This document shows, in pieces, positions 18,408 to 27,820 of a DNA stretch of 64,000 nt. Made by a program: the position numbers and the translations under genes. How positions within the stretch are numbered: position 1 is the stretch's first letter; each line of letters opens with the position of its first letter. Under the pieces are notes generated by a model that saw only the letters and a program-made list of their open reading frames with translations, did not search any database and had not been told where the DNA came from. Source of the stretch: an uncultured Flavobacteriaceae bacterium (GTDB lineage: Bacteria; Bacteroidota; Bacteroidia; Flavobacteriales; Flavobacteriaceae); contig CANKZQ010000002.1 of assembly GCA_947488345.1 (NCBI GenBank), forward strand, positions 650,374 to 714,373, in the 5' to 3' direction.

Positions 18408-19109
18408 CTACAAATCCAACACATCTTTCATGGTATATACTCCATGCTTATGCTGTAACCACTCTGCGGCTATAATCGCGCCCAAGGCAAAACCATCTCT
18501 ATTCTTTGCTGTATGTTTAATTTCAATCTCATCAACTAAAGAATTATAAGCTACGGTATGTGTACCTGGTACTTTATCTATTCGTTTCGCTACAATAGGT
18601 ATTTCATTCTTGTTTTTTGTTACATCTAATGCCCAATTATCTTTCGACGAATGGGCTATAATCCCTTCCGCAAGACTGATGGCTGTACCACTTGGAGCAT
18701 CTAATTTTTGTGTATGATGTATTTCTTCTAATTGCACATCATACACATCAAAACGAGCCATCATTTTGGCTAGTTGTTTATTTAATTCAAAAAATAAATT
18801 AACACCTAGACTAAAGTTAGAAGCATAGATGAAAGCGCCATTTTCTTTGATGCAATTTGCCTTTGCCTCTTCGAATTTATCTAACCAACCCGTGGTACCT
18901 GAGACAATCGGAATCTTTAAGTTGAAACACGTATTTATATTATTAAAAGCTTCTGATGGAATACTAAAATCAATCGCTACATCTGCCGATTCTAGCAGAC
19001 CTTCTATACTTTCTCTATGTATTTTAGCACAAATTTCATGGCCTCTTTCCATGGCTAATCGTTCAATGGTCTTACCCATTTTACCATATCCAAACAATGC
19101 TATTTTCAT
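18408..19109 (-). CDS. dapB: 4-hydroxy-tetrahydrodipicolinate reductase
   Basis: The 233-residue product has the dinucleotide-binding start G-Y-G-K-M-G-K, the A-I-D-F-S-I-P and S-G-T-T-G-W segments, and the catalytic E-x-H-H-x-x-K-x-D-A-P-S-G-T-A box near residue 133. DapB reduces the dihydrodipicolinate precursor with NAD(P)H in lysine and meso-diaminopimelate (peptidoglycan) synthesis. Length is on the short side, as is usual for Bacteroidota DapB. It starts 3 bases after the DUF5683 stop, consistent with operon transcription. Confidence 0.96.
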   Translation of the reverse strand: MKIALFGYGKMGKTIERLAMERGHEICAKIHRESIEGLLESADVAIDFSIPSEAFNNINTCFNLKIPIVSGTTGWLDKFEEAKANCIKENGAFIYASNFSLGVNLFFELNKQLAKMMARFDVYDVQLEEIHHTQKLDAPSGTAISLAEGIIAHSSKDNWALDVTKNKNEIPIVAKRIDKVPGTHTVAYNSLVDEIEIKHTAKNRDGFALGAIIAAEWLQHKHGVYTMKDVLDL

Positions 19110-19112
19110 CTG

Positions 19113-19706
19113 TTAAAAATTAAAGTTTAGGGTAAATCCCATCATGGGACGATTGGTGTAAGATTCTGTAAATAATGAAGGTCTGAATGATAAGTTTTTG
19201 TCTAATGCTTTATCGGGTAAATGCGCATCTACATTCGCTTCTAATATATTTAAGGCATACAAACCGATGGTAATAAATAAGGATAAATCTCTATTCTTTT
19301 TCAGTACTTCTTGCGCTCGCACCAAGCCATCTTCGCTAACTAAGATTGTACCATCCTCTCTGACGAACTCATCTCGTTGTCCGGCTCTTCGTAACTTAAA
19401 AGCTGTACGATATCGCTTAAACTCTTTATCATTATCAACATAAAAATACACGCCTGTTCCTACAGCCGCCCAAACAATAGGCGCTTTCCAAAACTTTTTA
19501 TTGTATAATTGACCTAAGCCAGGTAATACAGCTGAATAAAAAGCTGCTCGCGATGGCGACAATGGATCAATACCCTTGAAAGTTGTTATTTTTCTTTGTG
19601 TTCGCACTGTAGAGTCCTTTTCTACTAGCAACTCATCTTCTTGTCCACTAACCATCGTAGTAAACACTAAAAAAAACAGCACAATGTACAGTTGCTTTGT
19701 TTGCAT
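19113..19706 (-). CDS. DUF5683 domain protein
   Basis: The 197-residue product has a signal peptide (residues 1-21) and the DUF5683 core: P-x-x-A-x-x-x-S-A-x-L-P-G-L-G-Q-x-Y-N-K-K-F-W-K-A-P-I-V, then a hydrophobic helix and a region with L-Y-x-L-N-x-x-E-A-x-V-D-A-H. It ends in an aromatic-rich strand. The family is common in Bacteroidota and almost always sits between parB and dapB, as here. Its function is unknown; an envelope location is inferred from the leader. Confidence 0.85.
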   Translation of the reverse strand: MQTKQLYIVLFFLVFTTMVSGQEDELLVEKDSTVRTQRKITTFKGIDPLSPSRAAFYSAVLPGLGQLYNKKFWKAPIVWAAVGTGVYFYVDNDKEFKRYRTAFKLRRAGQRDEFVREDGTILVSEDGLVRAQEVLKKNRDLSLFITIGLYALNILEANVDAHLPDKALDKNLSFRPSLFTESYTNRPMMGFTLNFNF

Positions 19707-19708
19707 GC

Positions 19709-20611
19709 TTACTGCAATAGCTTAATAATCCTATTAAAATCTTCTTCTGAATGAAAAGGGATGGTGATCTTCCCTTTATCTTTTCCTGATAATTTCACAG
19801 CTACTTTATGTCCGAAAAAATCGCTGATATCTTGTGTGCCATTGCGTATAAAAGAAGGAACCTCCTCTTTTTCTTTAGCGGCGGCACCGCTTGTCATAGG
19901 TTTCCCCTCTCTCAATGATTTTACCAATTCTTCTGTTTGACGTACTGATAACTTATCACGGATGATCTTTTCGTATATATCCAGCTGGCTATCTTGATTC
20001 TCAACGGTTATCAAGGCTCTACCATGCCCCATGCTTAAGAAACCATCGCGCATGCCCGTTTGAACAATAGGATCTAACTTTAACAAACGTAAATAATTGG
20101 TGACGGTCGAACGATTTTTACCCACGCGTGTACTTAACTGTTCTTGTGTTAATTGTATCTCATCTATCAAACGTTGATATGAGAGTGCCACTTCAATAGG
20201 GTCTAAATCTTGTCGTTGTATATTCTCTACCAAGGCCATTTCTAGCATTTCTTGGTCATTTGCTAATCGTATGTATGCTGGAATCGTAGTTAAACCAATC
20301 AATTTAGAGGCCCTAAAACGACGTTCTCCAGAGACTAATTGAAATGTATTCGTATCCAATTTACGAACTGTAATTGGTTGAATAACTCCCAGTTCTTTAA
20401 TCGAACTCGCTAGCTCTCTTAAGGCTTCCTCATTAAAATAGGTTCTTGGTTGAAACGGATTCACCTCCACCTTACTGATCTCTATTTCAACAATACTACC
20501 TACAACTTTATCGGCATTCTTATCTTGAATAGAATTGATATCATCAACAGAGTCCTTTAATAAAGCAGATAATCCTCTACCTAACGCTTGCTTTTTTACT
20601 GCTTTGGCCAT
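19709..20611 (-). CDS. parB: Chromosome-partitioning protein ParB
   Basis: The 300-residue product contains L-G-R-G-L-S-A-L-L near the start, the ParB/Srx CTP-binding motif region with I-x-P-N/x-P-F-Q-P-R-x-Y-F, G-E-R-R-F-R-A, the helix-turn-helix region with Q-E-Q-L-S-x-R-V-G-K-N-R-S-T-V-x-N-Y-L-R-L-L, and the G-H-G-R-A-L segment. ParB loads on parS sites and slides as a CTP-dependent clamp to help origin segregation. The 5' end overlaps parA by 35 bases. No canonical parS site was found by eye in this window. Confidence 0.96.
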   Translation of the reverse strand: MAKAVKKQALGRGLSALLKDSVDDINSIQDKNADKVVGSIVEIEISKVEVNPFQPRTYFNEEALRELASSIKELGVIQPITVRKLDTNTFQLVSGERRFRASKLIGLTTIPAYIRLANDQEMLEMALVENIQRQDLDPIEVALSYQRLIDEIQLTQEQLSTRVGKNRSTVTNYLRLLKLDPIVQTGMRDGFLSMGHGRALITVENQDSQLDIYEKIIRDKLSVRQTEELVKSLREGKPMTSGAAAKEKEEVPSFIRNGTQDISDFFGHKVAVKLSGKDKGKITIPFHSEEDFNRIIKLLQ

Positions 20612-21374
20612 GTGTATTCTTTTTTAGAATTTCGTGCGCTAAATTAATATAATTTACCGCTCCTTTACTTGTTGCATCATATGCAATGATACTTTCTCCA
20701 TAACTCGGTGCTTCACCAAGCCTAATATTACGTTGTATAATGGTTTTGAAAACCATAGAATGAAAATGCTTCTTTACTTCGGCCACTACTTGATTTGATA
20801 AACGTAATCGAGAATCATACATAGTGAGTAGCAGACCTTCAATATCTAAATCGGCATTATGCACTTTTTGTACACTCTTAATGGTATTCAATAATTTACC
20901 AAGGCCTTCTAAGGCATAGTATTCACATTGAATCGGTATAATCACGGCATTTGCGGCCGTCAAGGCATTTAACGTAATCAATCCTAAGGAAGGTGCACAA
21001 TCAATAACAATATAATCGTAGATATGTTGAATAGGCTCTAATGCCTTTCTTAACATGTACTCTCTTTCATCTTTATCAACAAGTTCAATTTCAATAGCAA
21101 CGAGATCGATATGCGCTGGAATGATATCTACATTCGGCGAATTCGTCTTAACAATGGCCTCTTTTGCCGATATGGTATGCTCTAAAATCTGATAGGTTCC
21201 GTTGGTGACGCTCTCTACATCAATACCCAAACCAGATGTTGCATTAGCCTGAGGATCAGCATCTATAAGCAACACACGTTGCTCTAACACACCCAATGCT
21301 GCTGCTAGATTCACCGTTGTTGTTGTCTTGCCTACGCCCCCTTTTTGATTAGCAATTGCTATAATTTTCCCCAT
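20577..21374 (-). CDS. parA: Chromosome-partitioning ATPase ParA
   Basis: The 265-residue product has the deviant Walker A K-G-G-V-G-K-T-T-T at residues 11-19, L-L-I-D-A-D-P-Q-A-N (Walker A'), D-C-A-P-S-L-G and the P-I-Q-C-E-Y-Y-A-L-E-G segment of the Soj/ParA family. It is a nucleoid-binding ATPase that works with ParB in chromosome segregation. It is the first gene of the minus-strand operon that runs to about 15.7 kb. A terminator for the upstream M16 protease gene lies in the 132-base gap before it. Confidence 0.97.
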   Translation of the reverse strand: MGKIIAIANQKGGVGKTTTTVNLAAALGVLEQRVLLIDADPQANATSGLGIDVESVTNGTYQILEHTISAKEAIVKTNSPNVDIIPAHIDLVAIEIELVDKDEREYMLRKALEPIQHIYDYIVIDCAPSLGLITLNALTAANAVIIPIQCEYYALEGLGKLLNTIKSVQKVHNADLDIEGLLLTMYDSRLRLSNQVVAEVKKHFHSMVFKTIIQRNIRLGEAPSYGESIIAYDATSKGAVNYINLAHEILKKNTHGQSSKKASVR

Positions 21375-21439
21375 TAAAAAATATAATTTTTCTGGCTATA
21401 AAAATACGATTATTTGGCAGTAATAAAAATGAAGTTTTG

Positions 21440-21481
21440 AACAAAAAAGAAAGCTGTTAATATGTCAAAATTAACAGCTTC
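21440..21481 (-). terminator. Rho-independent terminator after the M16 protease gene
   Basis: Stem AAGCTGTTAA / TTAACAGCTT (21451-21460 with 21471-21480), 10-base loop. On the minus strand the stem is followed by a U-rich tract read from 21450 down to about 21444. Confidence 0.75.
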
Positions 21482-21506
21482 CTCTAAACCACTAGTAGTG
21501 TGATTC

Positions 21507-24353
21507 TTACTTTTTATCTTCAGGGTATAATACCATTAAGATATGTCCTTTAGATAAGTACTTTTTCGCAACAGCTTGGATATCTTTAGCATTAATGCCA
21601 TCGATATCTTTGGTGGCACGAACAATTTTTAACTTATCTGTCTTATTATAATCAGCGTTTTTCAATCCGTTGATCCAATATCTATTCTTCTTTAGATTCT
21701 CTTTATACTCTAATAATTGTGCTTCTTTTATTTTAGCAACATCCTTTTCTTCTGGACCATTATCAATAATTTGCTGTAATTCTTTTAAGGCAGCATCTTT
21801 TAATTTCGTCACATTTTCTGGCCCACAAGGAAAAGAAATAGAAAAATTATAAGAACCATAAGGAATCTTATTCATACTTCCTCGAGCTCCAGCACCGTAT
21901 ACACCCGCTTCTTCCTCTCGAAGTTTCTCGATCAATTTTATAGATAAGATCTCACCCAAACTCTTCAACATATGGTTTTCTTTACCATTGTATTCTGTTT
22001 CACCTCTAAAGCTCATTACCACCGTACTTTTGGGTTCGGTACCTTTCTTTACAATCTTCTCATGTGACCCAGAACGAGGTCTAAAACTATGTTCTTTGTA
22101 CGTCTCTCTGGTCTCGCTACTTGGTAAACTAGCTATGTATAATTTGGCGTATTCTTTGATTTTAGCTTCATCCAAATTTCCTACAAAATAGAATTTAAAA
22201 TCTCCTGCATTCGCAAAACGTTCCTTGTATTTTTCATAGGCTAATGCGTAATCTGCTTTATCTAAAGCTTCGGGTGTAGGAAATCCTAAATAACGTGCAT
22301 TACCTTCGTTCATAAATTTTCCCGTTTCTATTTGAAAATAGATATTCGGATTTGATAATACATTTCCTAAAAACGCTTTCTGCTTGGCAATAAACGAATT
22401 AAACGCTTTATCATCCTTATTCAACGAAGTAAAGTATAAATGCGTTAATTGAAACAAGGTTTCTAGATCTTTCGGTGTTGATGATCCGCTAAGGCCTTCA
22501 CTATTTTGACCAATAAATGGACGCACTCGTGCAATTTTACCTGACATCATCTTGCCCATTTCAATCTTGTTCATGCCGTTGATACCAGCCTCTGTCAAAC
22601 CGCCATTCGCAACGCCAATTTTCTTCACATCAGCATCAGAATATAAAGAAGTACCACCATAGCTAAACGCTTCCATCAATACTTCATCATCTTTATAATC
22701 AGTTTTCTTGTAGACAACTGTTGCACCATTCACTAAAGTCAAGGTCATCGTTCCTAAATCCTCATTCTTCACTTGTTTAATAATCGCTCCAGCTTTCGGT
22801 AGCTCGCTCATTAAAGATTCCGCTACTTCTGTATCTTCATAAGGCTTGATCTCAGCACTTTCAACAGACGCCAATAAGTCCAGTACTTGTTTTTCCGTAG
22901 GCTTTACTACCCCCTCTTTTTCTGCTCCTGTGAATACTACAACTCTATTGTCTTTACGCAGATAATCTTTGATCAAGGCGTTCATTTCATTCAATTGAAT
23001 CGAAGGCACCGCACGCTTGGTGAAATTATATTCCCATTCAATACCTGGCATTGCTTCTTTTTGGAAAAAATTTCGAATATACTCGCCCGCATATCGTGCC
23101 GACTGTGTCTTATCTTTATTTTGAAAAGCCTTTTCCATACTCGCCAAGATATCTTTCTTCGCTCTTTTAAATTCACCCGCTTGAAAACCATAGCGCTTTA
23201 CACGCTCATTTTCTTCCAATAAAGCTTTCAAGGCTGTTAATTGTCCTGTACCACTCGTCATGGCAAAAGACTGATAGGCACTCTTCCCTCTTGCGAAAGT
23301 ACCACCATGCGACGAAGAACCGAAAACGAATGGAGGATTCTCACTCTCTACTAACTCTCCTAAACGATTATTAATCATTTGAGAAAATAATCTTTTTACA
23401 ATTGACTTTCTATATTCCTCTACCGTTGCTGCTGGCTTAGACGATGTTTTGTCTTTATACATCAAACGTACCTGATTAAAGGTAGATTCTTTATCTGTTT
23501 CAATAGAGACAAAGGTTTCTTCGTGATTTGGTACGTCAAAAACCGTACGTTCTCTTGGATTTACAGCCGCTGGCACTTTACCAAAATGTGCTTTTATTTT
23601 TGCTTCTAGCTTGTCGACATCGACATCTCCAACAGCAACTACTGCCATTAAATCAGGACGATACCAATCTTTCTTGAATCGGCGTAAAGCCTCATAACTA
23701 AAATTCTCTAAAATTTTCTTTTTCCCAATAGGCAAACGCTTTGCATATTTTGAGTTGTTCATCATTTTTGGCAAATAATTGGCCATCATTCTTTTATCGG
23801 CACCCAGGCCCAAACGATACTCTTCTAGTACCACACCTCTTTCCTTGTCGATTTCTTCATCAGTAAGATTGGTGTTAAAGGCCCAGTCTTCTAAAATTTG
23901 AAACCCCTTGTCTAGTTTTGCTTCGTCTTCACTCGGAATCGGCAAAATATATACGGTTTCGTCGAAACCTGTATAGGCATTTAAATGCGCTCCAAACTTC
24001 ACTCCAATGCTCTGTAAGTAATCTACAAGTTCGTTTTTCTTGAAGTTTTTGGTACCATTAAAATTCATATGCTCCATAAAATGTGCCAATCCTTGTTGAT
24101 CGTCATCTTCTAGAATAGAACCGGCATTGACGGCCAAGCGCAATACGACTTTATTTTCTGGTTTACCATTATTTCTAATGTAATAGGTCAATCCGTTTTC
24201 TAGGGTACCCGTGCGTACATTCGGATCTACCGGAATTAAACCATCTTTGATTTCTATGGCTTTTTCTTTCGCGTCTTTAATGACGGTCTCTTGACTAAAA
24301 CCTGCAACAACAAAAAGAAAAATTGCTGCTACATTTAATACTATTTTTTTCAT
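21507..24353 (-). CDS. Exported M16 family metallopeptidase (pitrilysin/insulinase type)
   Basis: The ATG at 24353 is chosen over a start 36 bases upstream because it leads directly into a signal peptide (residues 1-21, ending G-F-S-Q). The 948-residue product has the inverted zinc motif H-F-M-E-H at 91-95, with the more distant glutamate probably in the E-E-I-D-K-E-R-G-V-V-L-E-E segment. It is followed by the second, inactive M16 half with R-[GS]-[ES]-T/E segments. This two-domain architecture is typical of periplasmic or outer-membrane M16 proteases in Bacteroidota that degrade peptides. It is divergent from rpmH and is closed by a terminator hairpin. Confidence 0.93.
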   Translation of the reverse strand: MKKIVLNVAAIFLFVVAGFSQETVIKDAKEKAIEIKDGLIPVDPNVRTGTLENGLTYYIRNNGKPENKVVLRLAVNAGSILEDDDQQGLAHFMEHMNFNGTKNFKKNELVDYLQSIGVKFGAHLNAYTGFDETVYILPIPSEDEAKLDKGFQILEDWAFNTNLTDEEIDKERGVVLEEYRLGLGADKRMMANYLPKMMNNSKYAKRLPIGKKKILENFSYEALRRFKKDWYRPDLMAVVAVGDVDVDKLEAKIKAHFGKVPAAVNPRERTVFDVPNHEETFVSIETDKESTFNQVRLMYKDKTSSKPAATVEEYRKSIVKRLFSQMINNRLGELVESENPPFVFGSSSHGGTFARGKSAYQSFAMTSGTGQLTALKALLEENERVKRYGFQAGEFKRAKKDILASMEKAFQNKDKTQSARYAGEYIRNFFQKEAMPGIEWEYNFTKRAVPSIQLNEMNALIKDYLRKDNRVVVFTGAEKEGVVKPTEKQVLDLLASVESAEIKPYEDTEVAESLMSELPKAGAIIKQVKNEDLGTMTLTLVNGATVVYKKTDYKDDEVLMEAFSYGGTSLYSDADVKKIGVANGGLTEAGINGMNKIEMGKMMSGKIARVRPFIGQNSEGLSGSSTPKDLETLFQLTHLYFTSLNKDDKAFNSFIAKQKAFLGNVLSNPNIYFQIETGKFMNEGNARYLGFPTPEALDKADYALAYEKYKERFANAGDFKFYFVGNLDEAKIKEYAKLYIASLPSSETRETYKEHSFRPRSGSHEKIVKKGTEPKSTVVMSFRGETEYNGKENHMLKSLGEILSIKLIEKLREEEAGVYGAGARGSMNKIPYGSYNFSISFPCGPENVTKLKDAALKELQQIIDNGPEEKDVAKIKEAQLLEYKENLKKNRYWINGLKNADYNKTDKLKIVRATKDIDGINAKDIQAVAKKYLSKGHILMVLYPEDKK

Positions 24354-24478
24354 GTGATTGTGATTAATGAATGAATTAATTAAACTCAATATCTGATAGA
24401 TTTTGAGAGTGTTAAAAATATTAAATTTTATCTGAAATTAGCTATCAAAAAATAATTTTAATTTTTTAAACTATTCTA

Positions 24479-24508
24479 TTGCTATACACAAAAGGATTTG
24501 TATATTTG
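24479..24508 (+). promoter_or_regulatory. Housekeeping (sigma-A type) promoter of rpmH
   Basis: TTG at 24479-24481 and TATATTTG at 24501-24508 are separated by 19 bases, a match to the Bacteroidota consensus TTG-N19-TAnnTTTG. It predicts a start near 24514 and a leader of about 70 bases before rpmH. Confidence 0.75.
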
Positions 24509-24583
24509 CGCACGATTTTAGCGACGACTTTTGAGACGTTGTTAACTCAAAAAGATACAAATACATTTATAAAGATATAAGTA

Positions 24584-24745
24584 ATGAGTAAAAGAACGTT
24601 TCAACCATCGAAGAGAAAGAGAAGAAATAAACACGGCTTTATGGAAAGAATGGCAAGTGTTAATGGTAGAAAGGTATTAGCTAGAAGAAGAGCTAAAGGC
24701 AGAAAGAGACTGACTGTGTCATCTGACCCAAGACCAAAGAAATAA
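24584..24745 (+). CDS. rpmH: 50S ribosomal protein L34
   Basis: A 53-residue, strongly basic product starting M-S-K-R-T-F-Q-P-S, with [25 protein letters not shown] and K-G-R-K-R-L-T-V-S, which is bacterial L34 throughout. It is a structural protein of the large ribosomal subunit. The gene is monocistronic here, with a clear promoter upstream and a strong terminator downstream. In many bacteria rpmH is next to rnpA and dnaA; that linkage is absent. Confidence 0.98.
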   Translation: MSKRTFQPSKRKRRNKHGFMERMASVNGRKVLARRRAKGRKRLTVSSDPRPKK

Positions 24746-24770
24746 TGATATTCTCATCAATCATATACAA

Positions 24771-24800
24771 GGTGTTACTTTTTTAAGTAACACCTTTTTT
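24771..24800 (+). terminator. Rho-independent terminator of rpmH
   Basis: A perfect 10-bp stem, GGTGTTACTT (24771-24780) with AAGTAACACC (24785-24794), a TTTT loop, and a run of six T. Confidence 0.95.
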
Positions 24801-24901
24801 TATATCTTTTTAATAAGTTTTTTATCATCAGTAAGAATTACACTTTGAAATTTAAAATATTTGTAACCCAAAAAAATAACTTGTAAACCTTTTATTTAGA
24901 A

Positions 24902-27751
24902 ATGCCGAAAAATAACAACATCAAATCAATTTTAATTATAGGTTCAGGTCCAATCATCATTGGGCAAGCATGCGAATTTGACTATTCAGGCTCTCAGTCG
25001 TTACGTTCTCTAACAGAAGAAGGTATCGAAACCATTCTGATCAATTCAAATCCGGCAACGATTATGACCGATCCTACCATGGCCGATCACGTATACCTAT
25101 TACCGTTAACGACCAAATCTATCATTCAAATACTCAAAGAGCATCCTCAGATCGATGCCGTACTACCCACGATGGGTGGACAAACAGCTTTGAACTTATG
25201 TATTGAAGCCGATAATAAAGGTATTTGGAAAGATTTTGACGTGCAACTGATTGGTGTTGATATTGATGCGATTAATGTTACAGAAGACAGAGAGCAGTTT
25301 CGAAATTTAATGGGCGAAATTGGGGTAGCAATGGCTCCACAAGCAACGGCGACATCCTTTTTAAAAGGGAAGGAAATAGCACAAGAGTTTGGCTTTCCAT
25401 TGGTGATTCGCTCTTCATATACCTTAGGAGGTGCGGGTGCCTCAATTGTATACGAACCAGAAGATTTTGATGAATTATTGCGTAGAGGCTTAGAGGCATC
25501 TCCCATTCATGAAGTGATGATTGACAAAGCGATGATGGGTTGGAAAGAATATGAATTAGAACTCTTACGTGACAAAAATGACAATGTGGTCATAATTTGT
25601 GCCATTGAAAATATGGATCCTATGGGGATTCACACGGGTGATTCGATTACGGTAGCGCCTACAATGACCTTGAGCGACCAAACCTATCAGCGTATGCGCG
25701 ATATGGCCATTCATATGATGCGCTCTATTGGCGATTTTGAAGGTGGTTGTAACGTACAGTTTGCGGTAAGCCCAGATGAAAAAGAAGATATTATTGCGAT
25801 TGAAATCAACCCAAGAGTTTCACGTTCTTCTGCCTTGGCAAGTAAGGCTACGGGATATCCTATTGCTAAAATCGCTACAAAGCTAGCCATCGGATATACG
25901 CTAGACGAGTTAGACAATCAAATTACCAAAACAACCTCAGCCTTGTTTGAGCCAACACTCGATTATGTCATTGTGAAAATTCCGCGATGGAACTTCGACA
26001 AGTTCGAAGGTTCTGATCGCACTTTAGGATTGCAAATGAAAGCCGTTGGTGAAGTGATGGGTATCGGTAGATCATTCCAGGAAGCTTTACATAAAGCAAC
26101 GCAATCTCTTGAAATTAAGCGTAATGGAATTGGTGCCGATGGCAAAGGGTATAAAGATTATAATCAGATCATCGACAAGCTAAAAAATGCAAGTTGGGAT
26201 CGCGTTTTTGTGATTTATGATGCCATTCAAATGGGAATTCCTTTGAGTAGAATTCATGAGATCACTAAAATAGACATGTGGTATTTAAAACAATATGAAG
26301 AACTACTTGCCATTGAAAAAGAAATTTCGAGCCATGACCTTGAGACATTGCCGAAAGATTTATTATTAGAAGCGAAGCAAAAAGGTTATGGTGATCGACA
26401 AATAGCGCATATGTTAGATTGTTTAGAAAGCGAAGTCTATAATAAGCGTCAAGAACTCGATATCAATAGAGTGTATAAATTGGTAGATACTTGTGCCGCT
26501 GAGTTTAGTGCACAAACACCTTACTACTACTCTACTTTCGAAAATAATAGTATTCGAAATGGGGTCGCTTTCGCGGAAAATGAATCGGTAGTGACCGATA
26601 AAAAGAAAATCGTAGTACTTGGCTCTGGCCCGAATAGAATCGGTCAAGGTATAGAATTCGATTACTGTTGTGTTCATGGGGTTTTAGCTGCCAAAGAAGC
26701 GGGTTATGAGACCATCATGATCAACTGTAATCCTGAAACGGTATCAACCGATTTTGACACAGCCGATAAATTGTATTTCGAGCCTGTTTTTTGGGAACAT
26801 ATTTATGACATTATTCAGCACGAAAAGCCCGAAGGTGTTATAGTACAGCTCGGTGGGCAAACCGCCTTAAAACTGGCTGAAAAGCTCTCTAAATATGGTG
26901 TTAAGATTATAGGCACATCTTTTGAAGCCTTAGATTTAGCCGAAGATAGAGGGCGTTTCTCTACCCTGTTAAAAGAACTCGATATCCCTTATCCACAATT
27001 TGGAACCGCTACAACGGCCGATGAAGCCTTGGCGATTGCCGATGAACTAGATTTTCCAATTTTAGTACGACCGTCGTATGTATTGGGCGGACAAGGCATG
27101 AAGATTGTTATTAACAAAGAAGAACTCGAAGAGCATGTGGTAGATTTACTTCGTAAAATACCGAACAACGTGCTATTACTTGATCATTATCTCGATGGAG
27201 CGATCGAAGCCGAGGCAGATTCTATTTGTGATGGTGAAGATGTGCAGATTATCGGGATTATGGAGCATATAGAACCTTGCGGTGTGCATTCGGGAGATTC
27301 GAATGCTACTTTACCGCCCTTCAACTTAGGTGAATTCGTGATGCAACAAATCAAAGACCATACGGTGAAAATTGCCAAAGCCTTAAAAACGGTTGGTTTG
27401 ATCAACATCCAATTTGCAGTCAAAGACGATGTGGTCTATATCATTGAAGCGAATCCGAGAGCTTCACGTACTGTCCCATTTATTGCCAAGGCCTATAAAC
27501 AACCATATGTAAATTATGCAACGAAGGTGATGCTTGGCGAAATGAAAGTGAAAGACATCAAATACAATCCGCAGTTAGAAGGGTATGCGATTAAGCAACC
27601 TGTATTCTCGTTTAATAAGTTCCCGAATGTTGATAAACGTTTAGGACCAGAGATGAAATCTACCGGAGAGAGTATTTTATTCATCGATAGTTTAAAAGAC
27701 GATCAGTTTTACGAATTATACTCGCGACGCAAGATGTATTTGAGTAAGTAA
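24902..27751 (+). CDS. carB: Carbamoyl-phosphate synthase large subunit
   Basis: The 949-residue product has the two homologous ATP-grasp halves of CarB. The first starts I-L-I-I-G-S-G-P-I-I-I-G-Q-A-C-E-F-D-Y-S-G, the second L-G-S-G-P-N-R-I-G-Q-G-I-E-F-D-Y-C-C near residue 575. Both have G-G-Q-T-A-L and E-x-N-P-R-x-S-R motifs. It forms carbamoyl phosphate from bicarbonate, ammonia and 2 ATP for pyrimidine and arginine synthesis, with glutaminase subunit CarA, which is not in this window. The protein is shorter than E. coli CarB (1073), with little left after the second ATP-grasp half, so the MGS-like allosteric C-terminal domain appears missing or reduced. It is followed by a terminator hairpin. 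Confidence 0.97.
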   Translation: MPKNNNIKSILIIGSGPIIIGQACEFDYSGSQSLRSLTEEGIETILINSNPATIMTDPTMADHVYLLPLTTKSIIQILKEHPQIDAVLPTMGGQTALNLCIEADNKGIWKDFDVQLIGVDIDAINVTEDREQFRNLMGEIGVAMAPQATATSFLKGKEIAQEFGFPLVIRSSYTLGGAGASIVYEPEDFDELLRRGLEASPIHEVMIDKAMMGWKEYELELLRDKNDNVVIICAIENMDPMGIHTGDSITVAPTMTLSDQTYQRMRDMAIHMMRSIGDFEGGCNVQFAVSPDEKEDIIAIEINPRVSRSSALASKATGYPIAKIATKLAIGYTLDELDNQITKTTSALFEPTLDYVIVKIPRWNFDKFEGSDRTLGLQMKAVGEVMGIGRSFQEALHKATQSLEIKRNGIGADGKGYKDYNQIIDKLKNASWDRVFVIYDAIQMGIPLSRIHEITKIDMWYLKQYEELLAIEKEISSHDLETLPKDLLLEAKQKGYGDRQIAHMLDCLESEVYNKRQELDINRVYKLVDTCAAEFSAQTPYYYSTFENNSIRNGVAFAENESVVTDKKKIVVLGSGPNRIGQGIEFDYCCVHGVLAAKEAGYETIMINCNPETVSTDFDTADKLYFEPVFWEHIYDIIQHEKPEGVIVQLGGQTALKLAEKLSKYGVKIIGTSFEALDLAEDRGRFSTLLKELDIPYPQFGTATTADEALAIADELDFPILVRPSYVLGGQGMKIVINKEELEEHVVDLLRKIPNNVLLLDHYLDGAIEAEADSICDGEDVQIIGIMEHIEPCGVHSGDSNATLPPFNLGEFVMQQIKDHTVKIAKALKTVGLINIQFAVKDDVVYIIEANPRASRTVPFIAKAYKQPYVNYATKVMLGEMKVKDIKYNPQLEGYAIKQPVFSFNKFPNVDKRLGPEMKSTGESILFIDSLKDDQFYELYSRRKMYLSK

Positions 27752-27785
27752 GTCATCGACAGCACTCAAAAGCAACCATTTAAAG

Positions 27786-27820
27786 GCAATTGTATCATAC
27801 CAATACAATTGCTTTTTTTT
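27786..27820 (+). terminator. Rho-independent terminator of carB, abutting the next ATG
   Basis: Stem GCAATTGTAT (27786-27795) with ATACAATTGC (27803-27812), a 7-base loop and eight T (27813-27820). The ATG of the lipoprotein gene follows at 27821 with no spacer. Confidence 0.85.

Noticed and set aside
19709..21374. parS sites and a replication origin near parA-parB
   Set aside because: I looked for a TGTTNCACGTGAAACA-like palindrome near the genes and saw none; a motif search would settle it.
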